Both the position numbers and the translations under genes were made by a program. A stretch of DNA of 64,000 nt from Pararge aegeria (taxonomy: Eukaryota > Arthropoda > Insecta > Lepidoptera > Nymphalidae), in contig NC_053185.1 in NCBI RefSeq assembly GCF_905163445.1, positions 19,424,001 through 19,488,000 on the forward strand, written 5' to 3'. Position 1 is the first letter of the stretch. Every line of letters begins with the position of its first letter. Below are positions 42,775 through 54,943 of the stretch, one piece after another. The notes beneath the pieces were generated by a model that searched no databases, was not told the origin of the DNA, and saw nothing but the letters and a program-made list of their open reading frames with translations.

Positions 42775-43190
42775 GTGATGCGCTTGACTGCAATCACACC
42801 AGTAAGTAGTAAGTGATGATACTGCCTAAGATGGAGCGCGCTTCCCTGGAAGCTGTCTATTGCTTGATTTGTATGTACTCATATTGTAGGTACTGGGGAA
42901 AATAGAAACTGGAAGGGCATTCCAGATCCTTGCGGTGCGAATCGAAAACGAAGATGCAAACGCGTCCGTGGTATATCAACCACGTAGGGATGCAGATCCT
43001 TACGGTGCCTCGCGGTTCGATGGTAAAAAGGTGAGGGGGGAACTAGATCAACCAGTTCTTGAGAACACTCTCCTAAATATATCTTATAGAATACCGAAAT
43101 GCAGGCTTTAAAAAGTTACCCGATAAAGTTTGTTGTGGGCTCTACTTAGACTAGGGCGCGTTTGGAACCCTCGTAGCTTTTAGTTTAAGT
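42775..43190. repeat. Dispersed lepidopteran repeat, unclassified
   Basis: Phrases aagatggagcgcgcttccct, gggcattccagatccttg, caaccacgtagggatgcag and ctcgcggttcgatgg are familiar from lepidopteran repeats (recall). Inside it, gatccttgcggtg (42925) and gatccttacggtg (42987) are a short direct duplication. No coding frame. Confidence 0.5.
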
Positions 43191-43194
43191 TGGC

Positions 43195-43306
43195 CTACGA
43201 AGTTATCACTATCCCCTTACAATTATGTAAACATATTATATGTATGAACGCTTCATAAGTTCCTGTGATAGGCCTACATGAATAAAGAAAATTTGAATTT
43301 GAATTT
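43195..43306 (+). mobile_element. LINE 3' end related to family A (subfamily A2)
   Basis: Ends cgcttcataagttcctgtga, taggcctacatgaataaag, then TTTGAAT repeats. A second A2 copy is at 50685-50780. The tail matches family A but the upstream part does not. Confidence 0.7.
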
Positions 43307-43424
43307 TATCGAAACAAGTTGTTTCCCTAAAAAGTTCTAGAATTTCGCGACACGCCATATGTCTATCTTTTAAGGTTGACATTTACGAACGGACGGACGA
43401 AATCGAGTGGTACTGCTAGTCTGT
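43307..43424. other. Unassigned spacer
   Basis: Resembles Helitron-related sequence in places (acggacggacgaaatcgag) but not assignable. Confidence 0.3.
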
Positions 43425-43665
43425 ATATATTGAAGGAAAAGGTTGAGCCTGAATGACTGACCTATCAAAGCACAGCTCAAACTACGGATTAAAAATTTGG
43501 CATACCGATAGCTATTGTAATATAGGCATCATCTATCATCTAAGAAAGTCTATTTGAAGAATTATTCCTTAAAGGGCCGATACAAGATGTATATAATATC
43601 TAGCTAACATTAACCGAATGCAAACAAAAAAAAATTAACGTTTGTACAACCGCGGGTAAATTTAA
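43425..43665 (+). mobile_element. Decayed Helitron, same family as 24350-24820
   Basis: gagcctgaatgactgacct, tcaaagcacagctcaaact and gatagctattgtaatatagg track the 5' half of the 24.3-kb Helitron. The 3' end is degraded and no CTAG/T junction is clear. Confidence 0.55.
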
Positions 43666-43994
43666 CACCTGCATGAACTCAAACGTTTATGTATGCAAAT
43701 GTAAAAAACTTCCACCCGTGTCTCACGTAATCAGTGAAATATCTACAGATTTTTTTATTTCTTATTACGATAACTGTGGCAAACAATACCATAATTATTT
43801 TATCTGTTCTTTTAATAGATAAAAAAAAGCTATCAGGCGAGAAAAGGCTATCGTTTGAAATCGCAACGGCCCCGCTTTAATTACTTCGAAATTGAAAAGC
43901 TATTATTCGCCTAACCATTCTAACTTTTTGCTGTTATTTAATGAGTGAGTAAAATCCCGTGATAATCCAGCGCCGGACGCAGCGAAGGGGGCGC
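43666..43994. other. No gene seen
   Basis: AT-rich single-copy sequence. Confidence 0.35.
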
Positions 43995-44175
43995 TATAGA
44001 TTGGTTCCACAATTTGCATGTGCGCGAAAGATATTATGATTTGGTTGGGTGGTAATATATTGCCAGTATGGTAAAGATGAAATCAGTGCGGCGAGAGGTT
44101 GATCGATCAATCATTCAGGGAAGGTGGTATTAACGCAAATATTAAATCAGATGCTCCAGACCAAGCAAAGTGTGC
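43995..44175. repeat. Dispersed repeat H, second copy
   Basis: tagattggttccacaatttg and ggtggtattaacgcaaat correspond in order to blocks of the copy at 7010-7312. Confidence 0.5.
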
Positions 44176-44894
44176 TAGAACATTCAGAAAAACGGATTTA
44201 AGCGAATTATCCTTAGCTTAAGAAGCAGTAATATAAATTCAATCAATTCTCTAGAAAATAATAAATATAATATATATTTGGTTAGCGCAGCGCACTGGAT
44301 GTGCCGTGTGTACAGTGAACGCCTCCAGGCACCATGACAGGAAAAAATCCACGCTCAGATAAGTCTGATCACTACCGGCTAAGACGCCGTGCAGGCGTTG
44401 TGTCAAACTAATTGGTACTTTTACTTTTCTTAAACGGCAAACGATACCGCAAGGTTATCAACTAGTGGCGCCATCTGTTATCATTTTCCCACACTTAGAA
44501 TAATGTGATATCTAGAAACAATTTTCTCCGGAAATTATATTTCATGGAAGAAATCGATAGCATTTTCGGCTCATTATTTTCCTAATTGAGTTCCAATGTA
44601 TCGGCGTTCGCACAAGAGGGTTTTCACTTCAACAGGATTACAACCCCCTATGGAGTAATACTTCGATTGATTACGGATTATCAGCGGGCAACGTCGAAAA
44701 AAATCATATCATTTTACTCGAACCAGTGAAGTAGATTCTAGTAATACAACAATAGGTATTCAACTTATTAAATTCCTTCCATCCTTCCAACAATACTCAT
44801 AAACAAGTGATAATAAGCGTTAAAGTCCCTTTAATAAGAGTGCTTTAGCAAATATTTTATTAATTCCATTACAACTTATTAACAGTATTTAACC
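44176..44894. other. No gene; unassigned GC-balanced block at 44280-44405
   Basis: 44280-44405 (agcgcagcgcactggatg, gaacgcctccaggcacc, aagacgccgtgcagg) has no recognised frame or repeat family; it could be another SINE head. Confidence 0.35.
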
Positions 44895-45000
44895 TAGCCA
44901 GTATTTCCAGCCGGTGGTGATTGATGATGCACTTTAAGATGGTAGTGGGCCTCATACCAGAACTCTGAATCGCTTGGTACGGTCTTTATCGGTATGATTA
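44895..45000. repeat. SINE family D-like fragment
   Basis: gatgcactttaagatggtag and gaatcgcttggtacgg resemble family D blocks in the reverse orientation. Confidence 0.35.
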
Positions 45001-45088
45001 AAATGGAAACAAAGAAAAAAATAATATGTTATGTGCGGTCATATCGCTTAGAGCTATCTACGCAAAACAATACCAAATTTTTTTGACG

Positions 45089-45335
45089 GACGACTGATGC
45101 AGTGGGCTGCTTTCGAGTCCAGGCTCCAGTTGAGGTGTTTCCAGTTGTGGGAATCGAACCCGAAAATGTTTGTGTGATCAACATTATAGTTTTTCAGTGT
45201 CTGGTGTGTATCTTCATATCATAAGTATTTATGTATATTACTCATCAGTCAACTTAGCACCCATAACACGAGCTACGCTTACTTTGGGGCTAGATGCTGA
45301 TGTATTGTCGTAGTTTGTCGTAGTATATTAATTTA
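45089..45335 (+). mobile_element. Rearranged SINE family C copy
   Basis: The head (cgactgatgcagtgggc) is followed by gtttccagttgtgggaatc and gaaccc, which is the box B region in reverse-complement orientation, and then by the normal body (gaaaatgtttgtgtgatc) and tail (cgagctacgcttactttgg). A local inversion or templated rearrangement within the head is implied. Confidence 0.75.
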
Positions 45336-46735
45336 TTCTCTTTAATGAAACAATAATTATTGAAAATGTTTTAATAAAAGTTATAATTAATACAAGTTGT
45401 TATTTAACATGATAGTTATCAAGTCCAATCAAACAACACATTAACCCTCAAGTTAAGCTGGTATTAATATTAATCCCATAAACGAATATTGTGCGAGCGA
45501 ACTGATAAAAATTCTCGTAACCGCTTTAATCCGAAATCAATAGACAATCCATTTGTGTTATGCAGCCAGCGACGGTAATCCCGCTGAAGTGAAAAGCCCC
45601 GTGTCCTGGCCCATCGCCAGTGTTACTCCGTACAACTCAATTAGTAGAATCAGTGGATGTTTACGGTAAACTAGCGACACAGTCTCTTTTACCCAAAAAA
45701 ATGTGTGCGTGTAACCTTCACGCGCGATTGAAGTAAATCTTTTATTATTATTTATTGATGAAAGATTAAAATGTCCTGGGACTCCGCCGTTTCATCCGTA
45801 TTCACTATTTCATTTTATATTCTATTTAAAATTCATTAATATCACTTTTTCATTTTATAAATATTTTCATTTGTTAAATAGGTGAGAGTAGAAAATTGAA
45901 GGTTAGATCAGCACATGTCAATATAACCTTGTCATTAAACAATATAGAATGTCGCAGTCGTCCGAAAATTTATTAATTAATTTTTATTTCAAAAGTAATA
46001 AATAAACAAGTATATTCAGAGATTTTCAAAAAACTTTGCAATTTAACATCATTTTTTAAAACTGTTGTATTCACTTTGGTATTTACAATTCATCCGTTTG
46101 AAAATATTGGAAATAAATAATCCTAATTTAAAATGATATTTGCGACTAGCTGGCATATAAGTCAAGAAGCGTGAAGTATATATACATATACTTACGTCCA
46201 ATCCAAATTATTATTTTTAAATAGCGGAAACTACACAGATGTCTGCCGTAAGCGTTACTTCCGTCAGAAAAAATCTGAGTTTCTCCCTAGTCGCGCCTGA
46301 AGAAGCTTTAATTTAAAAAAAACGGAAGTTTTACGAATTTTTAGGTGATTTTTGGGCCGATTTATGTGTTTAGTAGAAGCTGTCAAATTTCATTTTTATT
46401 TTTATTTTGATTCGTTAAATTGAAATCAAATAATGTTTATAACAGGTTTATGGACAGTTTTTATTTAGCAAATGTATAGGTACCTGCAGATAAATTGTGA
46501 CATACAGTTGAAGGTTCTTAGCTCTGCGCTGGATCAAATGCAGGTTTAGTAACTTTTAAGATTATTATCTTATGTTATTACCAATTAAATCAAACATTTT
46601 TGGTTCTACCCGGAAATCAAACCGCTGGTCGTGTGATTCGTTGACGACCATGTAAAACAATAGACTGAAACGGCATTTAAGCCGAGAGAGAGTTATACAA
46701 AACCCCAAAACAATCATAACAGATACCCACAAACA
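45336..46735. other. No gene; GC-balanced single-copy island at 45480-45670
   Basis: The island (cagccagcgacggtaatccc, gccccgtgtcctggcccat) matches no repeat family here. The rest is AT-rich. 46595-46665 (ggttctacccggaaatcaaa) may be a reversed SINE head. Confidence 0.45.
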
Positions 46736-46925
46736 TCAAAAGCGCACTACCCCGGAGTCCGATCACAAATCCGCCATTCGACAAATCTCGAGAGACGCTG
46801 GCCGAGATGGAATAATTTAAATATAAATCCGCGGCGCTGGAACGCAATAAAACACAGAAAGAAATCCATCCAGAGCTGACGAGGTAATCCCGATTCCCGC
46901 CCGTTGTTCAGCAACGAAAATTTAT
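46736..46925. other. GC-balanced single-copy island
   Basis: Contains ctaccccggagtccgatca, ctcgagagacgctggccgag and aaatccgcggcgctgg. No repeat match; the short frame after it (46904-47104) has no domain. Confidence 0.4.
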
Positions 46926-48880
46926 TTCAAGACGAATCTTTGCATAATTCTCCGTTAATAACAGCCTCTTGGTATATGAAATACTCAAATTTGACTACCT
47001 ATAATGAGTTAGGCGCTTTTGGCCGCTCATATAGAATCGAAGGCAATTTAGTGATAAAATATGACGAATTCGTCCATTATGGCCTTCGCTCATTTATCGA
47101 CTAAACTCTCATATTTTCAACACCTTTTTATAAATAGTTATTTAGGCGTTTTTATTTTTTTTTTCTTTCGACACTTATTATTGTTTTCGGGTCTTTGTAT
47201 TATTCTCTCAGCCCGCGACTTGCTCTGCGTTTACTTTGGCTTTTTAAAATCCTGCGAGATTCGATTATGTCCGTCTCCAGATTCAAGCTAAAATTACACT
47301 TCCCTACCTAATTGATTGTAAGGAAACAAACTGACTACTCGGGATTACAAAAAAAACTGTATCAAAACTTCTATAAAGAAATAGTATTCTATAGAGACTT
47401 TTTGCTAAGAGTAAATATCATAGTCCCCCAGGAAAATAGAATACGAATGCGGACCAAGTCACGTGCATCAATAAACATTTACCCATTTCCGTTCCAAAGC
47501 AAAACTAGATCCTCCAATTCGAATAAACCCGTAAGTCAGTCAGTATGCACATTTTCAATCCTAGTACGAACATCACGTAAACGTTGATACTTTTTTGCAA
47601 CGAAAAAATCATTTAAGGATTTACTATTATTTTTTATTATTTATAACGAATGGTTCGGTGTACATTTTAAACTATAGCTATTTTTTTTTAATTCACTTCA
47701 AGTTCTGCGTTCATGATGCAGTGCTAGATAAAAGCGGGTTCATCTTTTAGGGGTACAGCAGTTCAAGCTTCTTGTTATTTTTTACGCGACATTTGATGGG
47801 AAAGCTTAATCTTTGTCGATGGGGTAACTAGCCAGGGCCAAAGCCTTCCCCACTATTAGCCACTAGGCGTTTATTGATTTATTCTAGTTATCTTTTGTGA
47901 TTCAGAATATTAGTTAGGATGCCATTTTAATTTTTTGGAGGACCGAGATATACAAACTAGACGGTCATCCTCAAATTATGTCAACATAGAGTCGCTACTC
48001 GCGTTTTGGGTGTTCAAACTGGTTTAATCAGTGGGATGCATCCTACGAATGCCGTATTAAATTGCTACCTTTAGCCAATTATTGCCTTTTTTGATTGCTA
48101 TGTTAAAACGATTGACTCTAGCGAGGTAAGCAACCTCGTACTACAGGCACAGCATCGCGCTCTCGACCTACATAGCTCGTATTTGAATGTGGTCCCGTAT
48201 GCCTAGAGCACTCGTACGAAATTAGGCCAGTTGTGCTCAAATTTCATTCATCCATTTCTATGATTCAGAACTTTCCCTTTTATGCCGACTAGAACAACGG
48301 GGTAAGGGTAAATATAGCCTTAATTGCTTACAGGGGTACCTATTCAGGTTTAAAGGACATGAATTTACAACGAACAATAGGTACCAAGCGAACGGCTCAA
48401 TATATTTTTTCTTGAAATTAAAGCTATATTTTGCCAATAGCTCTCCAAGTAGTATATTATATTTGCAAAATATATATGTCAGTCTTGTTTTTGGATGTTT
48501 ATTTAAAGTAAAGTAAGATCATGTTTGCCGTATTTCCTTCTTAAAACAAATAGCGCCAGTAATTTGTGTTGTTTAGTACTCTACGTTAGAGTCAACTTAT
48601 TGATTATCTTGAAGTGATTAAGTTGAATTAAGCACTGACATTAAATTTTTATGTGGGTATTTGATTTGAATTATTTTGATAGAAAAACAAATTTTTCAGC
48701 TTTAAATAAAATAACTGTGACATACAAACATATTAACGGACAGGTATGACGGAATTATAAGGGTTGTTGACTGCAAATACCTAAAATTTGAAGCCAAGGA
48801 AGACCTGCCTTTTTTTCTGTGGTGAACACTGCAACCTTTCACTGTTCGAGCAACCACTTTGCGTCTAGACAGTAATCATT
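46926..48880. other. No gene seen
   Basis: Frames at 47061-47291 and 47312-47587 (76 and 91 codons) show no recognisable domain. A family D-like scrap (taactagccagggccaaag) lies near 47825. Confidence 0.4.
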
Positions 48881-49085
48881 CAAATAACAATAATCTACGG
48901 ATAACCGTATCTCTGTGAGGACATCTTTATGGTACGAGCCGTTTGAGGCGAGCACTTGTTATAATGAAGTCCCGCCGGCGTATTTATAAAACGTCGACTA
49001 AGCGAGCCGGGGTCGTTTGAACCCGTATCACGTTATATTGCGCTGAGCGCGCGTCTGACAAATCTAATGGATAATGCCATCGCCG
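48881..49085. other. GC-balanced island with TATA-like motif
   Basis: cccgccggcgtatttataaa (48971-48990) places a TATA-like run beside GC-rich sequence (gcgagccggggtcg; gctgagcgcgcgtctg). Could be a promoter or conserved non-coding element; no transcript start or coding exon can be shown. Confidence 0.35.
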
Positions 49086-49179
49086 CAAGATTATTACGCT
49101 AATATTTTTTTCTTTATAAACTTCACCATAATATTATTCCCCTTGCTGGTTGGCTATTAGGCTCGGTGGTGTGATAATA
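49086..49179. other. Unassigned spacer
   Basis: No signal seen. Confidence 0.3.
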
Positions 49180-49447
49180 AATAATAAATAAATAAATAAA
49201 TATACTACGACAATACACACATCGCCATCTAGCCCCAAAGTAAGCATAGCTTGTGTTATGGGTACTAAGATAGCTGATTGATATCTTTATGTACATAATA
49301 CACGTAAATAGTTATAATATACCGATAAACACCTAGACACTGAGAAACATACCTGTTCATCACACAAACACTCTCCAGTTGTGGGAATCGAACCCACGGC
49401 CTTTGACTCAGAAAGCAGGGTCGCTGCCCACTGCGCCAGTCGGCCGA
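49180..49447 (-). mobile_element. SINE family C (Metulj-like), full-length
   Basis: Complete minus copy from the AAAT-rich tail end (49180-49202) through catctagccccaaagtaag to the head (gtgggaatcgaacccacgg, ctgcgccagtcggccgac). Little decay relative to the copy at 37964. Confidence 0.92.
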
Positions 49448-50684
49448 CTGTGTGATGGTAACGTGATAAATAACCAATAGCGAACAGCGAGTTAAATCTG
49501 TATTACATTCTGTTACCTTACAACGTCAACCTAAATCGCAGTTGTCAGTGCTGTGGTCTTATAAATGGGAGTTCCCTGCAAATATAGGGCCTTTTTTGGT
49601 ATAGCGGAAAGTTTGTCTTTCTCCTAAACTAACCATCAAATCTATATGAATGGTAAATTGAACGATCTCAGAATAAACCCTAAAAAAAATAGAATTTTGA
49701 AAATCCGTTTACATGATATAACGGATGCCCACACATACATAAAAGATTAAAACTGATAACCTCGTACTTTTTCAAAGTCTGTTTAAAGCTTTACAGAGGA
49801 TAACGCAGGAAAGACATAGTAAATAGGTACATCCAATATGGAGACAGAATATAACTAAATATAAGATATAGTCAACGCTTACTACGTGCGTGAAGGCTCT
49901 ATAACGATGTGGTTTTACAGCGAGGCATCATATAACATTTCCAGTTTATAACGATGTATTACTAAAGCTTTGCTATCAAGCAGCAGAGCGCCTAGCAGAT
50001 CTACGAACTATCACAGAGACATTTCTCCAGTCGCTAACATCAAATTATGTGTCAACATCTCCTATTAGTATTCGACGTAACTACGGTATTAGATATTCTA
50101 TTAAATGGGGATTATTATCCGACTGCGGCAATGTGAAGAGGGTTTTAGCAATCAATTTTAATTAGTTCATACTCGTAGTTTTAAGCGTAGATAGCGGTGG
50201 TAAGGACTTCGGTCTCACTTTTAAGGGGAAGGACATCTAGAGAGAGATTCTATCCTCAGAATTTACCTTTGACTTTTAAACCGGGTTAATAAAAGTAGGA
50301 GGTTATCAATTGGACGGTATGTTTATTTGGTATATTTGTTACGCAATTACTCCGCCAATTATACAACGAAACTGATGATTCTCTTATTTGGTATATCATA
50401 CAGAATTGCCACCGAAACAAAACAATACACATATTACACTACATGCGCTTTTATTATGGTAGTATGGTAGTTGAGTAAGTAAGATATTTATGCTCGTCAC
50501 AATAAAGGAGCTGATAGTCAAGTGCCGGGATAACTCCTGAAAAATTAACGACCCGGCTACGGGAAAAGCAATATTTTGTAAAAGTTTATGAGCTGTTGAC
50601 ATTTGGCTATTACAACTTAGATATGATTGCAAAACAAAATAATGAAATGGCAGGAAAGAAATATACGAATGCAGTTATCACCAT
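49448..50684. other. No gene seen
   Basis: A 78-codon minus frame at 50396-50632 has no recognisable domain. Confidence 0.4.
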
Positions 50685-50780
50685 CACTAAAATTATTGTA
50701 ACATGTTAAATGCATGACCGCTTCATAAGTGCCTGTAATAAGATCTACGTAAATAAAACATTATTGAATTTGAATTCGAA
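50685..50780 (+). mobile_element. LINE 3' end, subfamily A2
   Basis: gcatgaccgcttcataagtg, cctgtaataagatctacgta, then ttgaatttgaat; matches 43195-43306. Confidence 0.7.
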
Positions 50781-52199
50781 TATATTCTACAATATTTTTA
50801 AGTCGGTGCCAAGTAAAATGTAGAAAATAACTTGATACGAGTAATTGTCCTTGCTTTTTAGTATTAAATAGTAACTTCGCCATCATCATCCTATGAATGT
50901 TGGAACTTGAACTTCCTTACCGGTTGATTTGATAACCGTGGTAAAGATTTAGTGGGGTGCTGAAGGTGAAGGTGGTGGTATTTGGACAATGGGTTGATAA
51001 AGCGAATGCAGCACTCGTTGACTATTTAGCTAATAGATGGACCAGCTAAATAAGCCTACGATAGAACAGACAAGAGGAGAGAGGTCACAATCTGATTATG
51101 AGTTCATTACCTTAGTCCACCTACCCTACACTGGGTCAGTTTTGTACTTAAGTCTCTGTGTACAGGAGCTTTGGTGAACTGCTTGAGGACCGAAGTCATG
51201 CAATTATTAGTTATTTAAATGGTACTGATAACTGAAACTTCGGTAGCGCGATGCAGGATGTTTGTGGCGCCATCTAGATAGATAATGTTGAGACCGCCAC
51301 ATTATTTATTATTTGTTGTATATCCTGCACATCGTCCAAGCCATCGAGAAATGCGTGGGTCTCAACGTCTATGGGAAAGGATTTTGCCCAGCCGTGGAAC
51401 ATTAATTATGTTAGAATAATTAACCGTGAAGTTCAGCAGTTTGACTGCTTTATAAGGTGCTCATTCTAATTTGATATTCGTGAATCTGGTGGTCCTAGAT
51501 TGGGTTTATAATCAGAGAGACGTCGTAGTGGTATGAATTACAAAGCGACCTAAATAAGGGACAAAATAGATTGCCCAACCAGAAAAGGTATTGTTTTAAT
51601 CACAGGATTATGGAAACCCCAAATTGTTCTGTACATTGTAGAACCTAATATAGGCTTCTAGTTATTAGACAATGTTTAAAAGGTAGGTATTGAAAGCTTG
51701 ACATCATATCGTGTATGTTTTAATTGTTTATTATTTAAGATCGGGTTTTTTTTCAGTTTTAAAAAATAAGTTTGAATAATTTATTTAAATTTCCTTGAAC
51801 GTTAGTTGGTCATTTTTAATCCTTTGACCCATTACGCGGGTCCTAAATGTTGTCACAATATGTTAGCGATAAGAAGAATAAACAACGGCAATTTCCAACC
51901 GCGTTATTTTTACCCTCGAAGCAAAAACGATGGGGTGTTATTAGTTCGACGTGCCTGGCCGTGTGTTTGTGTGAGTGTGTGTTTGTTGCGCCATCGTATT
52001 TCCCGAACGGATAATCCAATTTTGATTTTGTTCTTTGTGTTTGAAAGGTGAATTAGTTGAGAGTGTTCTTAGTTATGTTTGATGATAATCGGTCCAAAAG
52101 GGCCGCCACAACAATATGGCGAATTACATTTTTTTTCAAAACTTCCTCAAAATGGATAATAGACGAAATAACTTCTTTTATAAAGTAAGTAGGTGTAGT
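50781..52199. other. No gene; SINE tail scrap near 51335-51415
   Basis: cgtgggtctcaacgtctatg then ggattttgcccagccgtgg resembles the tail of family F. The rest is unassigned; an 81-codon frame at 51806-52051 has no domain. Confidence 0.4.
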
Positions 52200-52263
52200 A
52201 AATTTAATATAAACGCCGACTTTCAATATAGTAATATTGAAAGTCAGCGTTTATATTAAATTT
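52200..52263. repeat. 30-bp inverted repeat with one mismatch, four-base loop
   Basis: Arms 52200-52229 and 52234-52263 pair fully except one position (about 52217). Loop agta. Confidence 0.9.
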
Positions 52264-52365
52264 CAAATGTATATATTTTATGTCCAAGCGCTTATAAAAA
52301 TAATTTCAAGACATTTTCCAAGTGTTTGCGAGAAACGCGTACGGCAATTAATTTTTATATAAATG

Positions 52366-52367
<2 letters not shown>
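52264..52367. other. Unassigned spacer
   Basis: No signal seen. Confidence 0.3.
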
Positions 52368-52415
<48 letters not shown>

Positions 52416-52416
52416 G
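52368..52416. repeat. TA microsatellite
   Basis: About 20 uninterrupted TA units, then a GTATATATA end. Confidence 0.97.
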
Positions 52417-52957
52417 ACAGATATTTATCTTCTCAAACAAAAATACACAGTTCGTTAGCGAAAGCGTCATTTCAAAAGAATCACTAAGTTTCCTTTTCAT
52501 TGTCGGCTTATATCTATTCTTGCAGCATCTTTTACTTTTCCAACCGTCATACGTAGCGGAATTACAGTGCGCCATATTAAGAACTCCTCAACATTAGATT
52601 CTATCTCTTATGATATAAGGTTTGAAATTGACTGTGTCTGTTTGATATTACCAAGTACTTTCACGCGGCACAATAACGTTTGATAGTTTTTCGATTGTGA
52701 ACTCTACGCCCACGGTTTGAGGGACGGGTTTTGTGTGTTAGCCGGTGTAAGTAGTATCTCTATGTCACTCTGGTGTCAGCATGGAGCACGTCAGTTTTTG
52801 TGTCAAGGATGACGCGTACCTGTGTCAGCTGTACCGTCAGACGCAGAGGTCACGCGGAATTATTGTGAAAATACCTTTATCATCTTTTTGAATATTTTCG
52901 GAGGGGAGAAACTTTGATCTTTTCGATATTGTAAAAGGAGGATGGTTTGTATTTTGC
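52417..52957. other. No gene shown; GC-balanced segment with a 36-codon frame at 52781-52891
   Basis: The plus-strand ATG at 52781 opens 36 codons in locally GC-rich DNA (gatgacgcgtacctgtgtc). Too short and without a recognised domain, so it is not called as a gene. Confidence 0.35.
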
Positions 52958-53155
52958 TGGCCTCTCCTACGCAGTGGTGATCCGTTTTGTTATAACTAAA
53001 GATTCCGAGTTCGATTCAAATTTATAATTTCAGAATTTTCTCAGGTCTGGTCTGTCGAAAGACTTCGGCTTTGGCTAGTTACCAACCTACTGACAAAGAC
53101 ATGATGCCATGCTATTAAGAGTTCCGGTACGATACCGCGTAGAAACAGACGCCGT
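52958..53155 (+). mobile_element. SINE family D, head and middle
   Basis: tRNA-like head (cagtggtgatccgttttg, box B-like gagttcgattcaaat), then ttcagaattttctcaggtc, cttcggctttggctagttac, cggtacgataccgcgtagaa. The caggtgag tail is absent. Confidence 0.65.
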
Positions 53156-53862
53156 TGATTTAATATAAATGCCAAATTCGTAACAGGTTATCCTATAACT
53201 ATTCTGTCGTGACGGATTTTTTTTAAACAGCTAAGCCCTTATTTTTAAATTTTCTGCCCGAACCGGAATACACGATATACACTGAATTTTAAAAGCAGTT
53301 TCTATTTTGACTAGAAATAAACATAAAAAATAGCTACAATGCAAACAGAACATGAGAAAAAATAACCAACCTAGATACTCCCCACCTTTAAATTCAGCTC
53401 ATTTACATTCACCGTAACTCTGGAACCCCCGCCTAAAATGAAGCAAAAGTTTGCTAACAAGTAAAAAGTAAAATAGAATGAAAAATTTGCTAACTAAATG
53501 AGCACTTCAATGTCGTACAATGTTCTTGCCTATCTGTACAATGGTCCCACGCCAATTTGCAGGGTTTTTGACGGCCAAGGACTTTCTGTGAGGCCGTTTT
53601 TTTTAAAAGAGAAGAGTATGGTATTTGGGTTAGAGTCCTTTTCGTTTTGTTTCAGGCCAGCTGAACAAAGCACAGGACCAGGTTGTTTACTTGTTGAAAA
53701 AAAGTTAAACCAACGCCACAATCCAAATATACAAGGAATGTTTAATTTTATAAACGCATTTCAATTCAGAGTTACCTAATTGCTGAAATCAGAGCTACAT
53801 TCAGTTTCAATGATATGACTAACTAGAAGAGATATCATACGTAGCATTCGTTCTTAATAATT
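53156..53862. other. No gene seen
   Basis: The 93-codon plus frame at 53498-53779 and its minus shadow have no recognised domain. Confidence 0.4.
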
Positions 53863-54530
53863 GACAGTTTAAAATGGTAGAAATGTCTATCTATGGTCAA
53901 AAAACCAAAAAAAGTAGATCGTCTTTAAATAACTGCGCACAAGTACTTTCTCATATTTTCCTAATTTTTAACCTATTTCTAAATGATTTATTAATATACT
54001 ATTCTTAATCACTTAATATTTTCATACACTTTTAATTAACTTCTAGTTAATTAAAAATAAATATTAAAATTAACTTCTAGTTAATTAAAAATATTACTTA
54101 ATTATAATTGACAGTAATCATAGAAAAAAACTTTTAGATCGTCCTGAAAAAATCCGAAAAAACTCTTGCCCTTCTCTCGTTTTCTCCTACTTTTGAACTA
54201 ATTTCTTAATGTTATTTAAGTTTTAATTTAAAGGGTGTAAAATAATGAATTATACTTGAACATGATAAATTGCGTAAATATGTAATCATAAAAAAAGTTT
54301 ACATCGTCTAGAAAAAAGTTAGCAAAAAATCTATCTCATATTCTCCTACTTTTGAACCTATTCCTTAATTATGGATAAAATTGTATGAATTAATTAAATA
54401 CAATTGCCAGTGCTAATTTGAGTACGTAGAAATGTCTTATCCTACAAAATAAAATGTCATTTTGAATAAGTTAGCAAAATACTCCTACTCTCTCACATCC
54501 TCTTTTGAAACCATTTTAATAATTAGTGGA
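53863..54530. repeat. Degenerate long-unit tandem repeat, about four units
   Basis: Units share a cgtc block (tagatcgtc, catcgtct), an A-rich middle and a landmark close to ttctcctacttttgaac followed by tatttcttaat. Landmarks occur near 53951, 54182, 54341 and 54490, i.e. spacings of about 230, 160 and 150. A 23-bp palindromic piece (taattaacttctagttaatt core) is also duplicated at about 54034 and 54068. Confidence 0.6.
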
Positions 54531-54943
54531 ATCATTTTCTGTCTGGAAATACAATTTATACCAGTCTCATTATTTGTCAGAAATTCAAATTTCAAAATGC
54601 TCCCCGCATACTTATCTTTTCTAGATGCCCCACGCTTCAAAATCCCGCAGTGAATTGAGTTAAAATAGAACTCTAGCTATTGTGGTGTCGTGTGTGTCAT
54701 ATGACGGCTATCGTCCGGGTGGAATTACTGAATTTCCGCGAAACCTCCATTTTTCCTAGGAATATAAAGTAGGTATTCTACGTAGTTCTAAATCATAGCG
54801 TATTTATTTTTAAATTCGTGTGTTTAATGGTGTTTTTTTTTAAAGCTTATAAGCTTCTCAGCTTATTAATGTTCCAAAGTTGGACAAAGGTCATCACTCT
54901 TGAGGACATGGATGTTTTTTTATTTCATGTAACTACTAAAGAA
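54531..54943. other. No gene seen
   Basis: AT-rich spacer. Confidence 0.35.

Noticed and set aside
53498..53779. 93-codon plus-strand frame
   Set aside because: No recognisable domain; open on both strands by chance and set in AT-rich spacer.
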